Below, one piece after another: positions 34,761 to 43,327 of a stretch of 64,000 bases of DNA. Numbering within the stretch: the stretch's first letter is position 1; each line of letters starts with the position of its first letter. This DNA comes from Streptococcus sp. 263_SSPC (GTDB taxonomy: Bacteria; Bacillota; Bacilli; Lactobacillales; Aerococcaceae), in the NCBI RefSeq assembly GCF_001071995.1, contig NZ_JVNU01000015.1, positions 1 through 64,000 on the forward strand, read 5' to 3'. The notes beneath the pieces are model-generated. The model saw nothing but the letters and a program-made list of their open reading frames with translations, did no database searches and was not told the origin of the DNA. A program made the translations under genes and the position numbers.

Positions 34761-36116
34761 ATGAAAAGTACGATACAAGAAAATCATAAATTTAAAGCTC
34801 TGCTAACCATTTTAATTCCAGTTTTAATTTATCAAATTGCCAATTATTCGGCTCAATTTATTGATACAGTAATGACAGGACGTTATAACGAAGTTCATCT
34901 TGCCGGAGTATCTATTGGCGGGAGTTTGTACGCACCATTTTTCACTCTGTTGACGGGGTTGATTTCAGGTCTTGTTCCGATTGTTGGGCAATATTTTGGT
35001 CAGAAGAAACTGGATAAAATCGAACAAGTAATGCGTCAATATTTAATCATTGGCGTGGTGCTAGCTGTAGCTCTATTTGTTTTAGGCTTATTGTTTTTGA
35101 AACCTGTATTAGGGATTATGAATTTAGAACCAGAAGTAGAAGCTGTAGCAGTAGGCTATTTAACTTGGTTATCCTTAGGTTTCATTCCGTTGTTGCTCTT
35201 TAGTGTATTAAGATCTTTTGTGGACGCCTTAGGGTTAACCAAAGTATCGATGATGTTGATGGTATTAGTAGTTCCGCTCAATATGTTCTTTAACTATTCA
35301 CTGATTTACGGTCAGTTTGGCTTTCCTGAAATGGGAGGAGCTGGGGCAGGGCTTGGAACTGCACTGGCTTACTGGGGATTACTCGTGGTAGCATTTATAG
35401 TGTTTAGAAAACATCCAGTACTAAAAGAGTATGATGTTTTAAAATGGAGCGGAATTAATATCAAGATGTGGAAAGAACCATTTAAGATTGGACTTCCAAT
35501 TGGGTTGTCGATTTTTGCGGAAGTGGCTGTTTTTGCATTTGTGGGATTACTCATGTCGAAATTTGGAACATCGATTATTGCATCTCACCAAGCTGCGATG
35601 AACTTTGCGACAGTTGTTTATGCATTCCCAATCAGTATTTCTACTGCGTTAACCATTATTGTTTCTTATGAAGTCGGTAGAAAAGATATTCGTTCTGCAA
35701 TGCAATTTGCTTATATTGGAATTGCGACGGCTGTGACACTTGCTGTCGTGACGTTAACATTATTAGCGCTCAATATCCAATCGGTGGCTGCGCTATATGG
35801 AACAGATCCAGACTTTATTCAATTAACCATTGTATTTTTAACTTATAGTCTGTTGTTCCAACTATTTGATGCAGTGGCAGCACCCATTCAAGGAACACTA
35901 AGAGGGTTCAAAGACGTCCAAATGCCATTTATCTTGTTTTTAATTGGTTATTGGATTATTGGATTGCCAATTGGTTTTATATTAGATAATGCATTTAATG
36001 CTGGCCCATATTCATATTGGATTGGACTAATTATCGGATTAATGAGTAGTTGTATTTTCTTAGTCATTCGATTAAGAAAAGTATTTAAAAAATATAAAGA
36101 ATCACGAGGTGTGTAA
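34761..36116 (+). CDS. MATE-family multidrug/cation antiporter
   Basis: A 451-residue membrane protein with twelve predicted segments in two MatE repeats (about 15-220 and 235-440). Typical parts are QFIDTVMTGRYNEVHLAGVS in the first repeat and SIIASHQAAMNFATVVYAFP in the second. It should export organic cations or drugs using a Na+ or H+ gradient. Of two adjacent ATGs (34758 and 34761) the second is better spaced from GGGGGA. The stop is directly followed by the next start. Confidence 0.92.
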   Translation: MKSTIQENHKFKALLTILIPVLIYQIANYSAQFIDTVMTGRYNEVHLAGVSIGGSLYAPFFTLLTGLISGLVPIVGQYFGQKKLDKIEQVMRQYLIIGVVLAVALFVLGLLFLKPVLGIMNLEPEVEAVAVGYLTWLSLGFIPLLLFSVLRSFVDALGLTKVSMMLMVLVVPLNMFFNYSLIYGQFGFPEMGGAGAGLGTALAYWGLLVVAFIVFRKHPVLKEYDVLKWSGINIKMWKEPFKIGLPIGLSIFAEVAVFAFVGLLMSKFGTSIIASHQAAMNFATVVYAFPISISTALTIIVSYEVGRKDIRSAMQFAYIGIATAVTLAVVTLTLLALNIQSVAALYGTDPDFIQLTIVFLTYSLLFQLFDAVAAPIQGTLRGFKDVQMPFILFLIGYWIIGLPIGFILDNAFNAGPYSYWIGLIIGLMSSCIFLVIRLRKVFKKYKESRGV

Positions 36117-37127
36117 ATGTTTGAATCATATAAAGAAGAAGTGACATTTAATGAACAAAGAGGGGCGGAGGATTTCGACCCACAAAATGAATTTTATCAA
36201 GAAGATATGGAACAATCGTTTAAGAAAGACATTACTTCTATTGGAAGAAGATTAATTGTTTATATGTTAGTTTTCTTCTTCTTCGCAGCTGCTGGTCAAC
36301 AAGGGGCGGCCCAAAATGCAGTTGACACTGAAGATTTTTACGGAACTTGGGGAGTAGGGCTTTTTATCGCGGCTTCTCTGAGTTTACTCGTTTGGGCACT
36401 TTCTAAAAAATTCCCAATGAAACGTATTTATGAACACGTAGCTCCAAGACGAATGAATATTCAGTCGTTTGCGATTCTTTCAGCGAGTTTATTTGGAATT
36501 CGTTTTATCTCAAAATTTATTTTAGCAGGACTAGAAAAATTATTCTTTGAAATGGGGATTCCAGCAACACTTGTTTCTGAATCTAGTGAAGAAGTGACAG
36601 CAAGTATTATTTTTGTACTGTATTTAGGTGTAATGGCGCCAGTCGTGGAAGAATTTATCTTTAGAGGATTCATCGGTTATCGTATCGAACGTTATGGGAA
36701 GGTATTTACGATTCTATTCACGTCACTTATTTTCTCGTTATTCCATGCTAACATTACTCAAGGAGTATTCACTTTTATGGCGGGGATTGTTTTCGCTTAT
36801 GTGGCTCTTGAGTATGGTTTCCAATGGGCAGTAGCCTTCCATATGATGAATAACTTCTTGTTTGCGATTGTAGTCGATATTTATCTAGCACAAATGGTTA
36901 ATCTCGGAGATTTTTCTGTTGTAAAAGCACTAGATTTAATTGGCTTTATCGTATTAGTTTTAGTGATTATTTTGAAACGGAAAGACATTAAAGAATATAT
37001 GGACGTGAATCGTGGTTTCTATGGAATTGCGCAAATTACATTTACAAGAGTAACGATTCTTTTATACATTATTTATCTTTTATATCGTACAATTGCGCCA
37101 TATTTCGTATTATACTTACATTTTTAG
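36117..37127 (+). CDS. CPBP-family intramembrane metalloprotease
   Basis: A 336-residue membrane protein with about eight hydrophobic segments and the CPBP (Abi/CaaX protease) motifs: VVEEFIFRG (motif 1, paired Glu and Arg), SLFHANITQG (motif 2, His) and AFHMMNNF (motif 3, His/Asn). The N-terminal 40 residues are soluble and acidic. Homologues include CAAX prenyl proteases and bacteriocin self-immunity proteins; no bacteriocin gene is visible nearby, so a housekeeping membrane-proteolysis role is more likely. Starts the base after the MATE stop codon. Confidence 0.9.
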   Translation: MFESYKEEVTFNEQRGAEDFDPQNEFYQEDMEQSFKKDITSIGRRLIVYMLVFFFFAAAGQQGAAQNAVDTEDFYGTWGVGLFIAASLSLLVWALSKKFPMKRIYEHVAPRRMNIQSFAILSASLFGIRFISKFILAGLEKLFFEMGIPATLVSESSEEVTASIIFVLYLGVMAPVVEEFIFRGFIGYRIERYGKVFTILFTSLIFSLFHANITQGVFTFMAGIVFAYVALEYGFQWAVAFHMMNNFLFAIVVDIYLAQMVNLGDFSVVKALDLIGFIVLVLVIILKRKDIKEYMDVNRGFYGIAQITFTRVTILLYIIYLLYRTIAPYFVLYLHF

Positions 37128-37142
37128 TTAGGAGGAGCTGCT

Positions 37143-37376
37143 TTGAATACCATTTATTTAGAAGATAGCGTCTATACAACCATTACCGAACATCCAGAAG
37201 TGAAGGATTTACTTGTAGAAATTGGCTTTAAACCTCTTAACCAACCTCAGATGGTCCATACGGTTGGACGTATCACGAATCTTGTTAAGGGTTCAAAAAT
37301 TGCAAAAGTTCCTTTAGAAACAATCGTAGAAACATTAGAAATGAATGGTTACATCGTTAAAGAAAGCAGGGATTAG
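37143..37376 (+). CDS. DUF1858 protein
   Basis: A 77-residue soluble protein of the DUF1858 family. Typical features are the start IYLEDSVYTTITEHPEVKDL and the hydrophobic repeats LLVEIGF and TIVETLEMNGY. It begins at TTG, 6 bases after GGAGGAG. It directly precedes a DUF438 gene, the partner it has in many anaerobes; some larger proteins fuse this domain to PAS or hybrid-cluster modules. Its function is unknown; the pairing suggests a redox or small-molecule sensing pair. Confidence 0.85.
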   Translation: MNTIYLEDSVYTTITEHPEVKDLLVEIGFKPLNQPQMVHTVGRITNLVKGSKIAKVPLETIVETLEMNGYIVKESRD

Positions 37377-38594
37377 ATGGCTAAAGAAGATTACACGACG
37401 GAAGAGCGTCAGGAGATTTTAAAAGACTTGATGCTACGTCTTCACGCAGGAGAAGATAAAGAAGTCATTCAAAAAGAATTTAATGAATCCTTTGATGAAA
37501 TCACTCCTTATGAAATCCAATTAATGGAGCGTAATCTAATGAGTGAAGGGATTACCTTTGCTGAAATTATGAGTCTTTGTAATGTCCATGCGAACTTGAT
37601 GGGGTCTAAAGTTAACACGGAAACGACCGTTGCTGATTTTGAACAACCAGGTCATCCAGTACATGTCATGAAGATGGAAAATTTAGCGATTCGTGGCGCT
37701 TTAGATCGCGTGGAACGATTGCTGAAGAACTATCTAGACACGAAGGATGAAACGATTAAAAAAGGCTTGTATCGTCAAATTTTGTTGCTTGGTCAGTTTG
37801 ATAATCACTATCAAAGAAAAGAATATGCGATGTTTCCGATTATGGAGAAGAAAGGCATTACCGCACCTCCTAAGGTGATGTGGGGTGTTGACGACCAAAT
37901 TCGTGAATTGTATAAGGATTTCAAGAAAGCTCTGGAGAACGAACAGGAGAATGTGCTAGAAGAGTTTGAAGTGGTCCGTGATGAATTACTAGAGATGATT
38001 CAAAAGGAAGAAAACATTCTGATTCCAATGGTGGAACAAGTCTTCCATGTTGATGATTGGGAAGCCATTGCTAATCAATCTCCAGAATATGGATATTGTA
38101 TTGTGAAACCTGAAAAAGAATGGGCGGTTAAAAAAGACTTTGCTCCAGTGAAGACGAAGGCCCAGGTTGAAGAAGAGGGAGATATTCCTTTATCGACTGG
38201 TTCGCTGTCATTGAAACAACTTAATCTGATTTTGAATTTATTACCGATGGAATTGTCGTTTGTAGATCACAATAATATTGTGAAATACTACAATGAAGGT
38301 AATGGAGAAGAGAAAATCTTTAAACGCACACCAAGTGCGATTGGCCGTAACGTGATTTTATGTCATCCACCAAAAGTACACGAAACGGTTCAAACTATTT
38401 TTGAACAACTAAAGTCAAAACAAAAAGAAAAAGAAGAAATGTGGTTTAAGAAAGACGGCATGATGGTTCATGTGACATATCACGCGGTTTGGGATGAAGA
38501 TGGTAACTATATTGGGTGTCTTGAATACGTTCAAAATATCCAGTCATTAGTGGAGCATTTTAATCAATCAGATGTTAAGCGAACACTTTCTTAA
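37377..38594 (+). CDS. DUF438/hemerythrin-like and PAS-domain protein
   Basis: A 405-residue cytoplasmic protein with three parts: DUF438 (1-80), a hemerythrin-HHE-like helical bundle (about 90-235) with His in HPVHVMKMEN, FDNHYQRKEYAMFP and EENILIPMVEQ where iron ligands would lie, and a PAS-type domain (about 280-395, SFVDHNNIVKYYNEG to HAVWDEDGNYIGCLEYV). Such proteins are thought to sense oxygen, nitric oxide or haem; no output domain is present, so signal transfer must go to a partner, perhaps the DUF1858 protein encoded immediately before. The start follows the DUF1858 stop without a gap. Confidence 0.87.
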   Translation: MAKEDYTTEERQEILKDLMLRLHAGEDKEVIQKEFNESFDEITPYEIQLMERNLMSEGITFAEIMSLCNVHANLMGSKVNTETTVADFEQPGHPVHVMKMENLAIRGALDRVERLLKNYLDTKDETIKKGLYRQILLLGQFDNHYQRKEYAMFPIMEKKGITAPPKVMWGVDDQIRELYKDFKKALENEQENVLEEFEVVRDELLEMIQKEENILIPMVEQVFHVDDWEAIANQSPEYGYCIVKPEKEWAVKKDFAPVKTKAQVEEEGDIPLSTGSLSLKQLNLILNLLPMELSFVDHNNIVKYYNEGNGEEKIFKRTPSAIGRNVILCHPPKVHETVQTIFEQLKSKQKEKEEMWFKKDGMMVHVTYHAVWDEDGNYIGCLEYVQNIQSLVEHFNQSDVKRTLS

Positions 38595-38606
38595 TGACTT
38601 TCAATA

Positions 38607-38635
38607 TGTTACAATGCACGTGGAATACATTCCAC
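38607..38635 (+). promoter_or_regulatory. Na/Pi gene promoter with inverted repeat
   Basis: TGTTACAAT (38607-38615) is an extended -10 element. GTGGAA-TACA-TTCCAC (38620-38635) follows at the expected start point, either an operator or a hairpin at the very 5' end of the mRNA. Confidence 0.55.
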
Positions 38636-38667
38636 ATTACACTTAACTTTAAAGGAGTTATTGACTT

Positions 38668-40299
38668 ATGTATACGACGATGATTCTCGGCGCAATTGCT
38701 GGTCTAAGTTTATTCTTATACGGGATGCAATTGATGGGCGATGGATTACAAAAAGTAGCCGGAGAAGGCTTGAAAGGGATTATTCGTAAATTAACGAAAA
38801 ATCGATTCATGTCAGTACTTGTTGGGATGTTCGTAACAACAATCATTCAAAGTTCATCAGCAACGACGGTAATGGTTGTTGGTTTCGTAAATGCTGGCCT
38901 AATGACATTAGCGCAAGCAGTAGGGGTTGTCTTTGGGGCAAACGTCGGAACGACGATTACTGGACAAATGGTTTCCTTCAACTTGTCACAATGGGCACCG
39001 ATTGTCATTGCTGCTGGTTTAGTAGCCAACATGCTTACTAAAAATCCAAAAGTAAAAGAAGCTAGTGAAATCTTTATTGGTTTTGGTATTTTATTCATCG
39101 GTATGAGCTCATTGAGTTCTGCTTTACAACCGTTAAAAGAATTGCCTGAATTTACTAACTGGATTCTTCAATACGGTAGCAATCCATTTATTGGTGTCGG
39201 AATCGGTCTTTTAATGACCCTTGTCTTACAAAGTTCTTCAGCAACGATTGGGGTATTAATCGCTCTTGCTAGTCAAGGTGTGCTTCCTATTACTACAGCG
39301 GTGTTTATCATCTTCGGTGATAACATCGGAACATGTACAACTGCTTTAATTAGTAGTTTAGGTACTTCTCGTCGTGGAAAACAAGTTGCTTTATTCCACT
39401 TAATGATTAATGTTATCGGTACAGTTTACTTTATGCTTTTCCTTCGCGGTATTCTTGTGAATGTTGTTGAATCTATTGATCCTGGTAATGTTGCTCGTCA
39501 GATTGCCAATGCACATACGATTTTCAATATCGTTAATGTAATTGTCTTATTCCCATTCACAAATCTTTTAGTGAAGTTAATCCAAATGATTATTCCAGAT
39601 GGAGAAGACGAAGAAGAAAGTATTACGCGTTATCTTGATAAACGTATCTTGGTAACTCCATCAATCGCTTTAGAAAATACTATGTATGAATTTGCTGCGA
39701 TGGCTCAAGAAACAAGTAGTGCTTTAGAAAATGCGATTGGGGCTGCTCGTACACGTGATAAGAAACTCGTGAAGAAAGCTCTTGAAAACGAGAAGAATAT
39801 CAATGCGTATGAAAAAGCCATTGTGAAGTACTTAGTTGAAATTTCTCAACAAAATGTATCTGCTAAAGACCAACAAACAATCGATGAGTTGTTTAGTACA
39901 GCGAATGATATCGAGCGTATCGGGGACCACGCAGAAAATATTGCAGACTTTGCGAAATCAATTATCGAACGTGAAATCTTCCTAGATGAAGACACAGCGC
40001 ACGAATTAGATGGCTTGTACGCCCTTGTTCAAAAAGGATTCGCATTATCAATTGACGCCTTATCAACTGGTGATCAAGATAAAGTTCAACAAGCGATCCA
40101 AATCGAACGTGATATTGATAAACTCAAGATTGAAGTTCGCGATAAATACATGAAACGTATGAACAAAGGTATTGCTTCTGCTGAATCAGGTATTTTCGTA
40201 ATGGACTTATTAAGTAACTTAGAACGTATCAGCGACCACTTCAGAAATATTTCTGAAACGGTGGAACGCTTAAAACGTCCAGTTATTGTAACTGAATAA
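38668..40299 (+). CDS. Na/Pi cotransporter-family protein with PhoU-like domain
   Basis: A 543-residue membrane protein. The transport part (1-310) has the two inverted QSSSAT repeats typical of Na-dependent phosphate transporters (QSSSATTVMVVGF near 54 and QSSSATIGVLIALAS near 189). The C-terminal 220 residues form a cytoplasmic PhoU-like helical domain (NDIERIGDHAENIADFA, LERISDHFRNISET). It likely imports or exports phosphate and couples to phosphate control. AAAGGAG precedes the start; it is a single-gene unit. Confidence 0.93.
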   Translation: MYTTMILGAIAGLSLFLYGMQLMGDGLQKVAGEGLKGIIRKLTKNRFMSVLVGMFVTTIIQSSSATTVMVVGFVNAGLMTLAQAVGVVFGANVGTTITGQMVSFNLSQWAPIVIAAGLVANMLTKNPKVKEASEIFIGFGILFIGMSSLSSALQPLKELPEFTNWILQYGSNPFIGVGIGLLMTLVLQSSSATIGVLIALASQGVLPITTAVFIIFGDNIGTCTTALISSLGTSRRGKQVALFHLMINVIGTVYFMLFLRGILVNVVESIDPGNVARQIANAHTIFNIVNVIVLFPFTNLLVKLIQMIIPDGEDEEESITRYLDKRILVTPSIALENTMYEFAAMAQETSSALENAIGAARTRDKKLVKKALENEKNINAYEKAIVKYLVEISQQNVSAKDQQTIDELFSTANDIERIGDHAENIADFAKSIIEREIFLDEDTAHELDGLYALVQKGFALSIDALSTGDQDKVQQAIQIERDIDKLKIEVRDKYMKRMNKGIASAESGIFVMDLLSNLERISDHFRNISETVERLKRPVIVTE

Positions 40300-40306
40300 T
40301 AGTGTT

Positions 40307-40341
40307 AATCCGTAGGCAATTTTGTCTACGGATTTTTTTTA
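40307..40341 (+). terminator. Terminator of the Na/Pi gene
   Basis: AATCCGTAG pairs with CTACGGATT (nine pairs plus inner pairs), followed by eight Ts. Confidence 0.93.
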
Positions 40342-40352
40342 TTAAAAGTAAG

Positions 40353-40389
40353 ATATACCGTATACGGTATATTCCTTATACGGTATAAT
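40353..40389 (+). promoter_or_regulatory. Operator-promoter of the two-gene HTH module
   Basis: ATATACCGTATACGGTATAT (40353-40372) is a perfect 20-bp palindrome. Its right-half core TATACGGTAT recurs 16 bases downstream (40377-40386), running into the -10 box TATAAT (40384-40389). The -35 region falls inside the palindrome, so a bound repressor would block RNA polymerase. This arrangement is typical of autoregulated toxin-antitoxin operons. Confidence 0.85.
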
Positions 40390-40408
40390 GTGTTTAGGAG
40401 GGATGTTT

Positions 40409-40669
40409 ATGGGAGAAACATTTGAAATAAGTGAATCAAAATATGAGGATATTAAAGATCTTCCTTATGATAAATTGGTAAAAATATTAGCGGTACTAAC
40501 CATCGTTGAAGAAGAAGGTCTCACGCCAGCCGTCTGGGAAAAATGGGGAGCAGGAAAGAATAAACGGGAGTATTTACGCTTTGAGGTTTCAAGAGACTAT
40601 AAGGAGGGTGTACCGAATGGGACGATACCAGAAGAAATTATACACTATGTTAAATACTACGTATCCTAA
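40409..40669 (+). CDS. Unknown 86-aa protein, first gene of a toxin-antitoxin-like pair
   Basis: A soluble protein of 86 residues with an acidic N-terminus, a hydrophobic helix (DKLVKILAVLTIVEEEG, about 21-37) and a central block WEKWGAGKNKREYLRFEV. The block vaguely recalls the N-terminal half of Gp49/HigB-type toxins, but the RelE-fold catalytic end is not visible, so I do not assign a family. The ATG at 40409 is 7 bases after AGGAGG; two earlier in-frame codons are too close. It overlaps the HTH gene by 53 bases and is controlled by a palindromic operator. It may be a toxin, or an accessory protein. Confidence 0.7.
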   Translation: MGETFEISESKYEDIKDLPYDKLVKILAVLTIVEEEGLTPAVWEKWGAGKNKREYLRFEVSRDYKEGVPNGTIPEEIIHYVKYYVS

Positions 40670-40898
40670 TTTTGTATCTGATTTTAATAAAGAATATTCG
40701 AAGCAAAAGATTGCATTGCAGCTTGTAGAGTTACGCCTTGAAACCGGTCTTTCTCAAAGTCGCTATGCCGAAGAGAATCAGCTGTTACAAAATAAAATTT
40801 CTGCAATAGAAAAAGGGAAAACGAATCCACGCTTATCAACTATTGTCGAAATGGCCGCGAAGAATGGATATAAGGTTGAACTGAAATTTACAAAGTAA
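40617..40898 (+). CDS. XRE/HigA-like HTH protein, second gene of the pair
   Basis: A 93-residue protein with an N-terminal arm (MGRYQKKLYTMLNTTYPNF) and a C-terminal helix-turn-helix (QLVELRLETGLSQSRYAEEN, then LLQNKISAIEKGKTNPRLST), ending in GYKVELKF, a typical end for HigA-type antitoxins. The ATG at 40617 is 9 bases after AAGGAGG inside the upstream gene. As the only DNA-binding protein of the operon it is the expected reader of the palindrome at 40353-40372. Toxin-first, HTH-second order matches HigBA. Confidence 0.85.
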   Translation: MGRYQKKLYTMLNTTYPNFVSDFNKEYSKQKIALQLVELRLETGLSQSRYAEENQLLQNKISAIEKGKTNPRLSTIVEMAAKNGYKVELKFTK

Positions 40899-40952
40899 GA
40901 CACAGAATACTATTTGAGCTAGTCTACAGCAGGCTAGCTTATTTTTGTGTCG
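40898..40952 (+). terminator. Probable terminator of the two-gene module
   Basis: AGCTAG/CTAGCT stem nested within GACAC/GTGTC, with ATTTTT between; weaker than its neighbours. Confidence 0.5.
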
Positions 40953-41026
40953 TAGTTAGTACAAAGGTTTAAAAAAGCGTTAGAGTATGATAGAATGAAT
41001 CGAATTCATAAACAAAGGAGAACGAA

Positions 41027-42652
41027 ATGTTAAAAGTACAAAACGTAAGTCTATTATTTTCAGACCGTAAATTATTTGACGATGTAAACATCACTTTTAC
41101 ACCAGGGAACTGCTATGGAGTTATTGGTGCTAATGGTGCCGGAAAATCAACATTCCTAAAAATCTTATCTGGAGAATTACAACCAACAACTGGTGAAGTG
41201 ATTCTAGATCCACATGAACGTTTAACAGTCTTAAAACAAGACCACTTCGCATTCGAAGATGAACGCGTCATCGATACAGTAATAATGGGTCATAAACATT
41301 TATATGACATCATGAAAGAAAAAGACGCTATCTACATGAAAGAAGATTTCTCTGATGAAGATGGTATCCGCGCCGCTGAACTTGAAGGCGAATTTGCTGA
41401 ATTAAACGGTTGGGAAGCAGAAAGTGATGCTTCACAATTATTACAAGGTCTAGGAATCACTGAAGACCAACACTATAAATTAATGAGTGAATTAGTCGAA
41501 GCAGACAAGGTTAAAGTGTTACTTGCACAAGCATTATTCGGTAAACCAGACGTTCTTTTATTAGACGAACCTACAAACGGTTTGGATGCAAAATCAATCG
41601 CATGGTTAGAAGAGTTCTTAATCAACTTTGATAACACGGTCATTGTTGTATCCCATGACCGTCACTTCTTGAACAAAGTATGTACGCATATGGCGGACGT
41701 TGACTTTGGTAAGATTAAATTATTCGTTGGTAACTATGATTTCTGGTTACATTCAAGTCAATTAGCTGCGAAATTATTAGCAGACCAAAACGCGAAGAAA
41801 GAAGAAAAAATCAAAGAGTTACAAGAGTTTATTGCTCGTTTCTCTGCGAACGCTTCTAAATCAAAGCAAGCAACTTCTCGTAAGAAAATGTTGGATAAAA
41901 TTACGTTGGATGATATTCAACCATCAAGCCGTAAATACCCATTCGTTGGATTCTCACCAGCGCGTGAAATCGGTAATGACTTATTATTAGTCGAAGGATT
42001 ATCAAAAACAATTGATGGCGAAGTGATTTTTGAAAATGTAAGCTTCCAATTATCAAAAGACGATAAAGTTGCCTTCTTAAGCCGTTCAGATATTGCGATT
42101 ACAACATTATTCAAGATCTTAACAGGCGAAATGGAAGCAGATAGTGGTACATTCAAGTGGGGTGTCACAACTAGTCAAGCGTACTTACCAAAAGATATGA
42201 CAGACGAATTCTCCAATGAGAACTTAAATATCTTAGAATGGTTACGTCAATACGCACCAGTAGAAGAACAAGATAATACATTCTTACGTAGCTTCTTAGG
42301 TCGTATGTTATTCTCTGGAGACGATGTTATGAAACAAGTAACAGTACTTTCCGGGGGAGAAAAAGTGCGTTGTATGTTATCTAAATTAATGCTTTCTAAA
42401 GCAAACGTCTTAATTTTAGATGACCCAACAAACCACTTAGACTTAGAATCAATCACTGCATTGAATGATGGCTTAATCGCCTTCAAAGGTTCATTACTAT
42501 TCTCAAGTCATGACCACGAGTTCATTCAAACAACAGCGAACCGCATTATCGAAATCGGACCAAAAGGCATTGTGGACCGTCTTGGTTCTACTTATGATGA
42601 GTTCCTTGAAGATGAGGCTGTTCAAGCACGTGTTGATGCTTTATATAATTAA
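41027..42652 (+). CDS. ABC-F family ATPase (YkpA/YbiT-like)
   Basis: A 541-residue soluble protein with two ABC domains and no membrane part, of the ribosome-associated ABC-F group. Domain 1 (1-250) has Walker A GANGAGKST (37-45) and Walker B LLLDEPTNGLD, but its signature motif is altered (MSELVEADK in place of SGGEK). Domain 2 (about 325-541) has an intact LSGGEKVR, but its Walker A has degenerated to SRSDIAITTL with no lysine, and its Walker B reads DDPTN rather than DEPTN. Thus only one composite ATP site looks active. ABC-F proteins act on the ribosomal E site; the target here is unknown. Confidence 0.9.
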   Translation: MLKVQNVSLLFSDRKLFDDVNITFTPGNCYGVIGANGAGKSTFLKILSGELQPTTGEVILDPHERLTVLKQDHFAFEDERVIDTVIMGHKHLYDIMKEKDAIYMKEDFSDEDGIRAAELEGEFAELNGWEAESDASQLLQGLGITEDQHYKLMSELVEADKVKVLLAQALFGKPDVLLLDEPTNGLDAKSIAWLEEFLINFDNTVIVVSHDRHFLNKVCTHMADVDFGKIKLFVGNYDFWLHSSQLAAKLLADQNAKKEEKIKELQEFIARFSANASKSKQATSRKKMLDKITLDDIQPSSRKYPFVGFSPAREIGNDLLLVEGLSKTIDGEVIFENVSFQLSKDDKVAFLSRSDIAITTLFKILTGEMEADSGTFKWGVTTSQAYLPKDMTDEFSNENLNILEWLRQYAPVEEQDNTFLRSFLGRMLFSGDDVMKQVTVLSGGEKVRCMLSKLMLSKANVLILDDPTNHLDLESITALNDGLIAFKGSLLFSSHDHEFIQTTANRIIEIGPKGIVDRLGSTYDEFLEDEAVQARVDALYN

Positions 42653-42659
42653 TAACAGT

Positions 42660-42695
42660 AGACCAGAAGCGTAAAAAGTCTTCTGGTCTTTTTTC
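42660..42695 (+). terminator. Terminator of the ABC-F gene
   Basis: Perfect 10-bp stem AGACCAGAAG / CTTCTGGTCT, then Ts. Confidence 0.93.
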
Positions 42696-42736
42696 GGTAT
42701 TTAGTGTAGGATAAGATTATTAGAGGAGGTATTCAA

Positions 42737-43222
42737 ATGACAAAAATTTATTTTGCAAGTCCATTATTCTCAGAAATGGAATTAGCCTTTAACAAAGTTC
42801 TAGTAGAAAAGATTCGCAACCAGTTCCCAGGGGTAGAGGTATACTTACCACAGGAACAAATGGCGATTAACGATAAGAGTTCATATGCGGACTCAACGAT
42901 GATTGCCCAATATGATACAGATGCCTTATTAGAATCAGATTTGATGATTGCTGTATTGGATGGTGCAGTGATTGACGTCGGTGTTGCCAGTGAAATCGGG
43001 GTAGCGTACCATGCAGATATGCCGATTCTAGGATTATACACAGACAGCCGTCAACAAGGGGCAGATAATCCTCAAAAATTAGAGGCTTTACAAGAAGTAG
43101 CAGAGTCCCAATTTAGCTACGTAAACCTTTATACTGCGGGTCTTGTGAAGCTTCGCGGGGAGATTGTTTCTAGCAGTGATGAGCTCCTTGAAGCGCTAAA
43201 AGCCTATCTAAAGGAATCATAA
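42737..43222 (+). CDS. Nucleoside 2-deoxyribosyltransferase
   Basis: A 161-residue enzyme that swaps bases between deoxyribonucleosides for nucleoside salvage. Family features are the start KIYFASPLFSEMELAFN, the DxxxxSD-like region DALLESDLMIAVLDG and the block DVGVASEIGVAYHAD (about 81-95), whose Glu is the nucleophile. GGAGG precedes the ATG. Length is normal. Together with deoD at 59384 it gives this bacterium two nucleoside-salvage steps in the window. Confidence 0.92.
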   Translation: MTKIYFASPLFSEMELAFNKVLVEKIRNQFPGVEVYLPQEQMAINDKSSYADSTMIAQYDTDALLESDLMIAVLDGAVIDVGVASEIGVAYHADMPILGLYTDSRQQGADNPQKLEALQEVAESQFSYVNLYTAGLVKLRGEIVSSSDELLEALKAYLKES

Positions 43223-43225
43223 AAT

Positions 43226-43290
43226 TGTAAAGTTTTGTTACAATTCTGTAATATAACTGATACTTTCTCAATATGTTTCTCATGTAAAAT
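43226..43290 (+). promoter_or_regulatory. WalR box and promoter of the 3D-domain gene
   Basis: TGTTAC-AATTC-TGTAAT (43236-43252) is a perfect WalR/VicR/YycF site (TGTWAH-N5-TGTWAH), and another half-site TGTAAA lies at 43226-43231. The -10 box is TAAAAT (43285-43290) with a poor -35, so the box would lie just upstream of the polymerase in an activating position. Confidence 0.75.
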
Positions 43291-43327
43291 GTGAGGTAAG
43301 TTGGAGAAAGTGTGGTGAAAATCACTT

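Noticed and set aside
36117-37127. CPBP protein as a bacteriocin immunity gene
   Set aside because: No leader-type small peptide, double-glycine motif or bacteriocin transporter in the neighbourhood.
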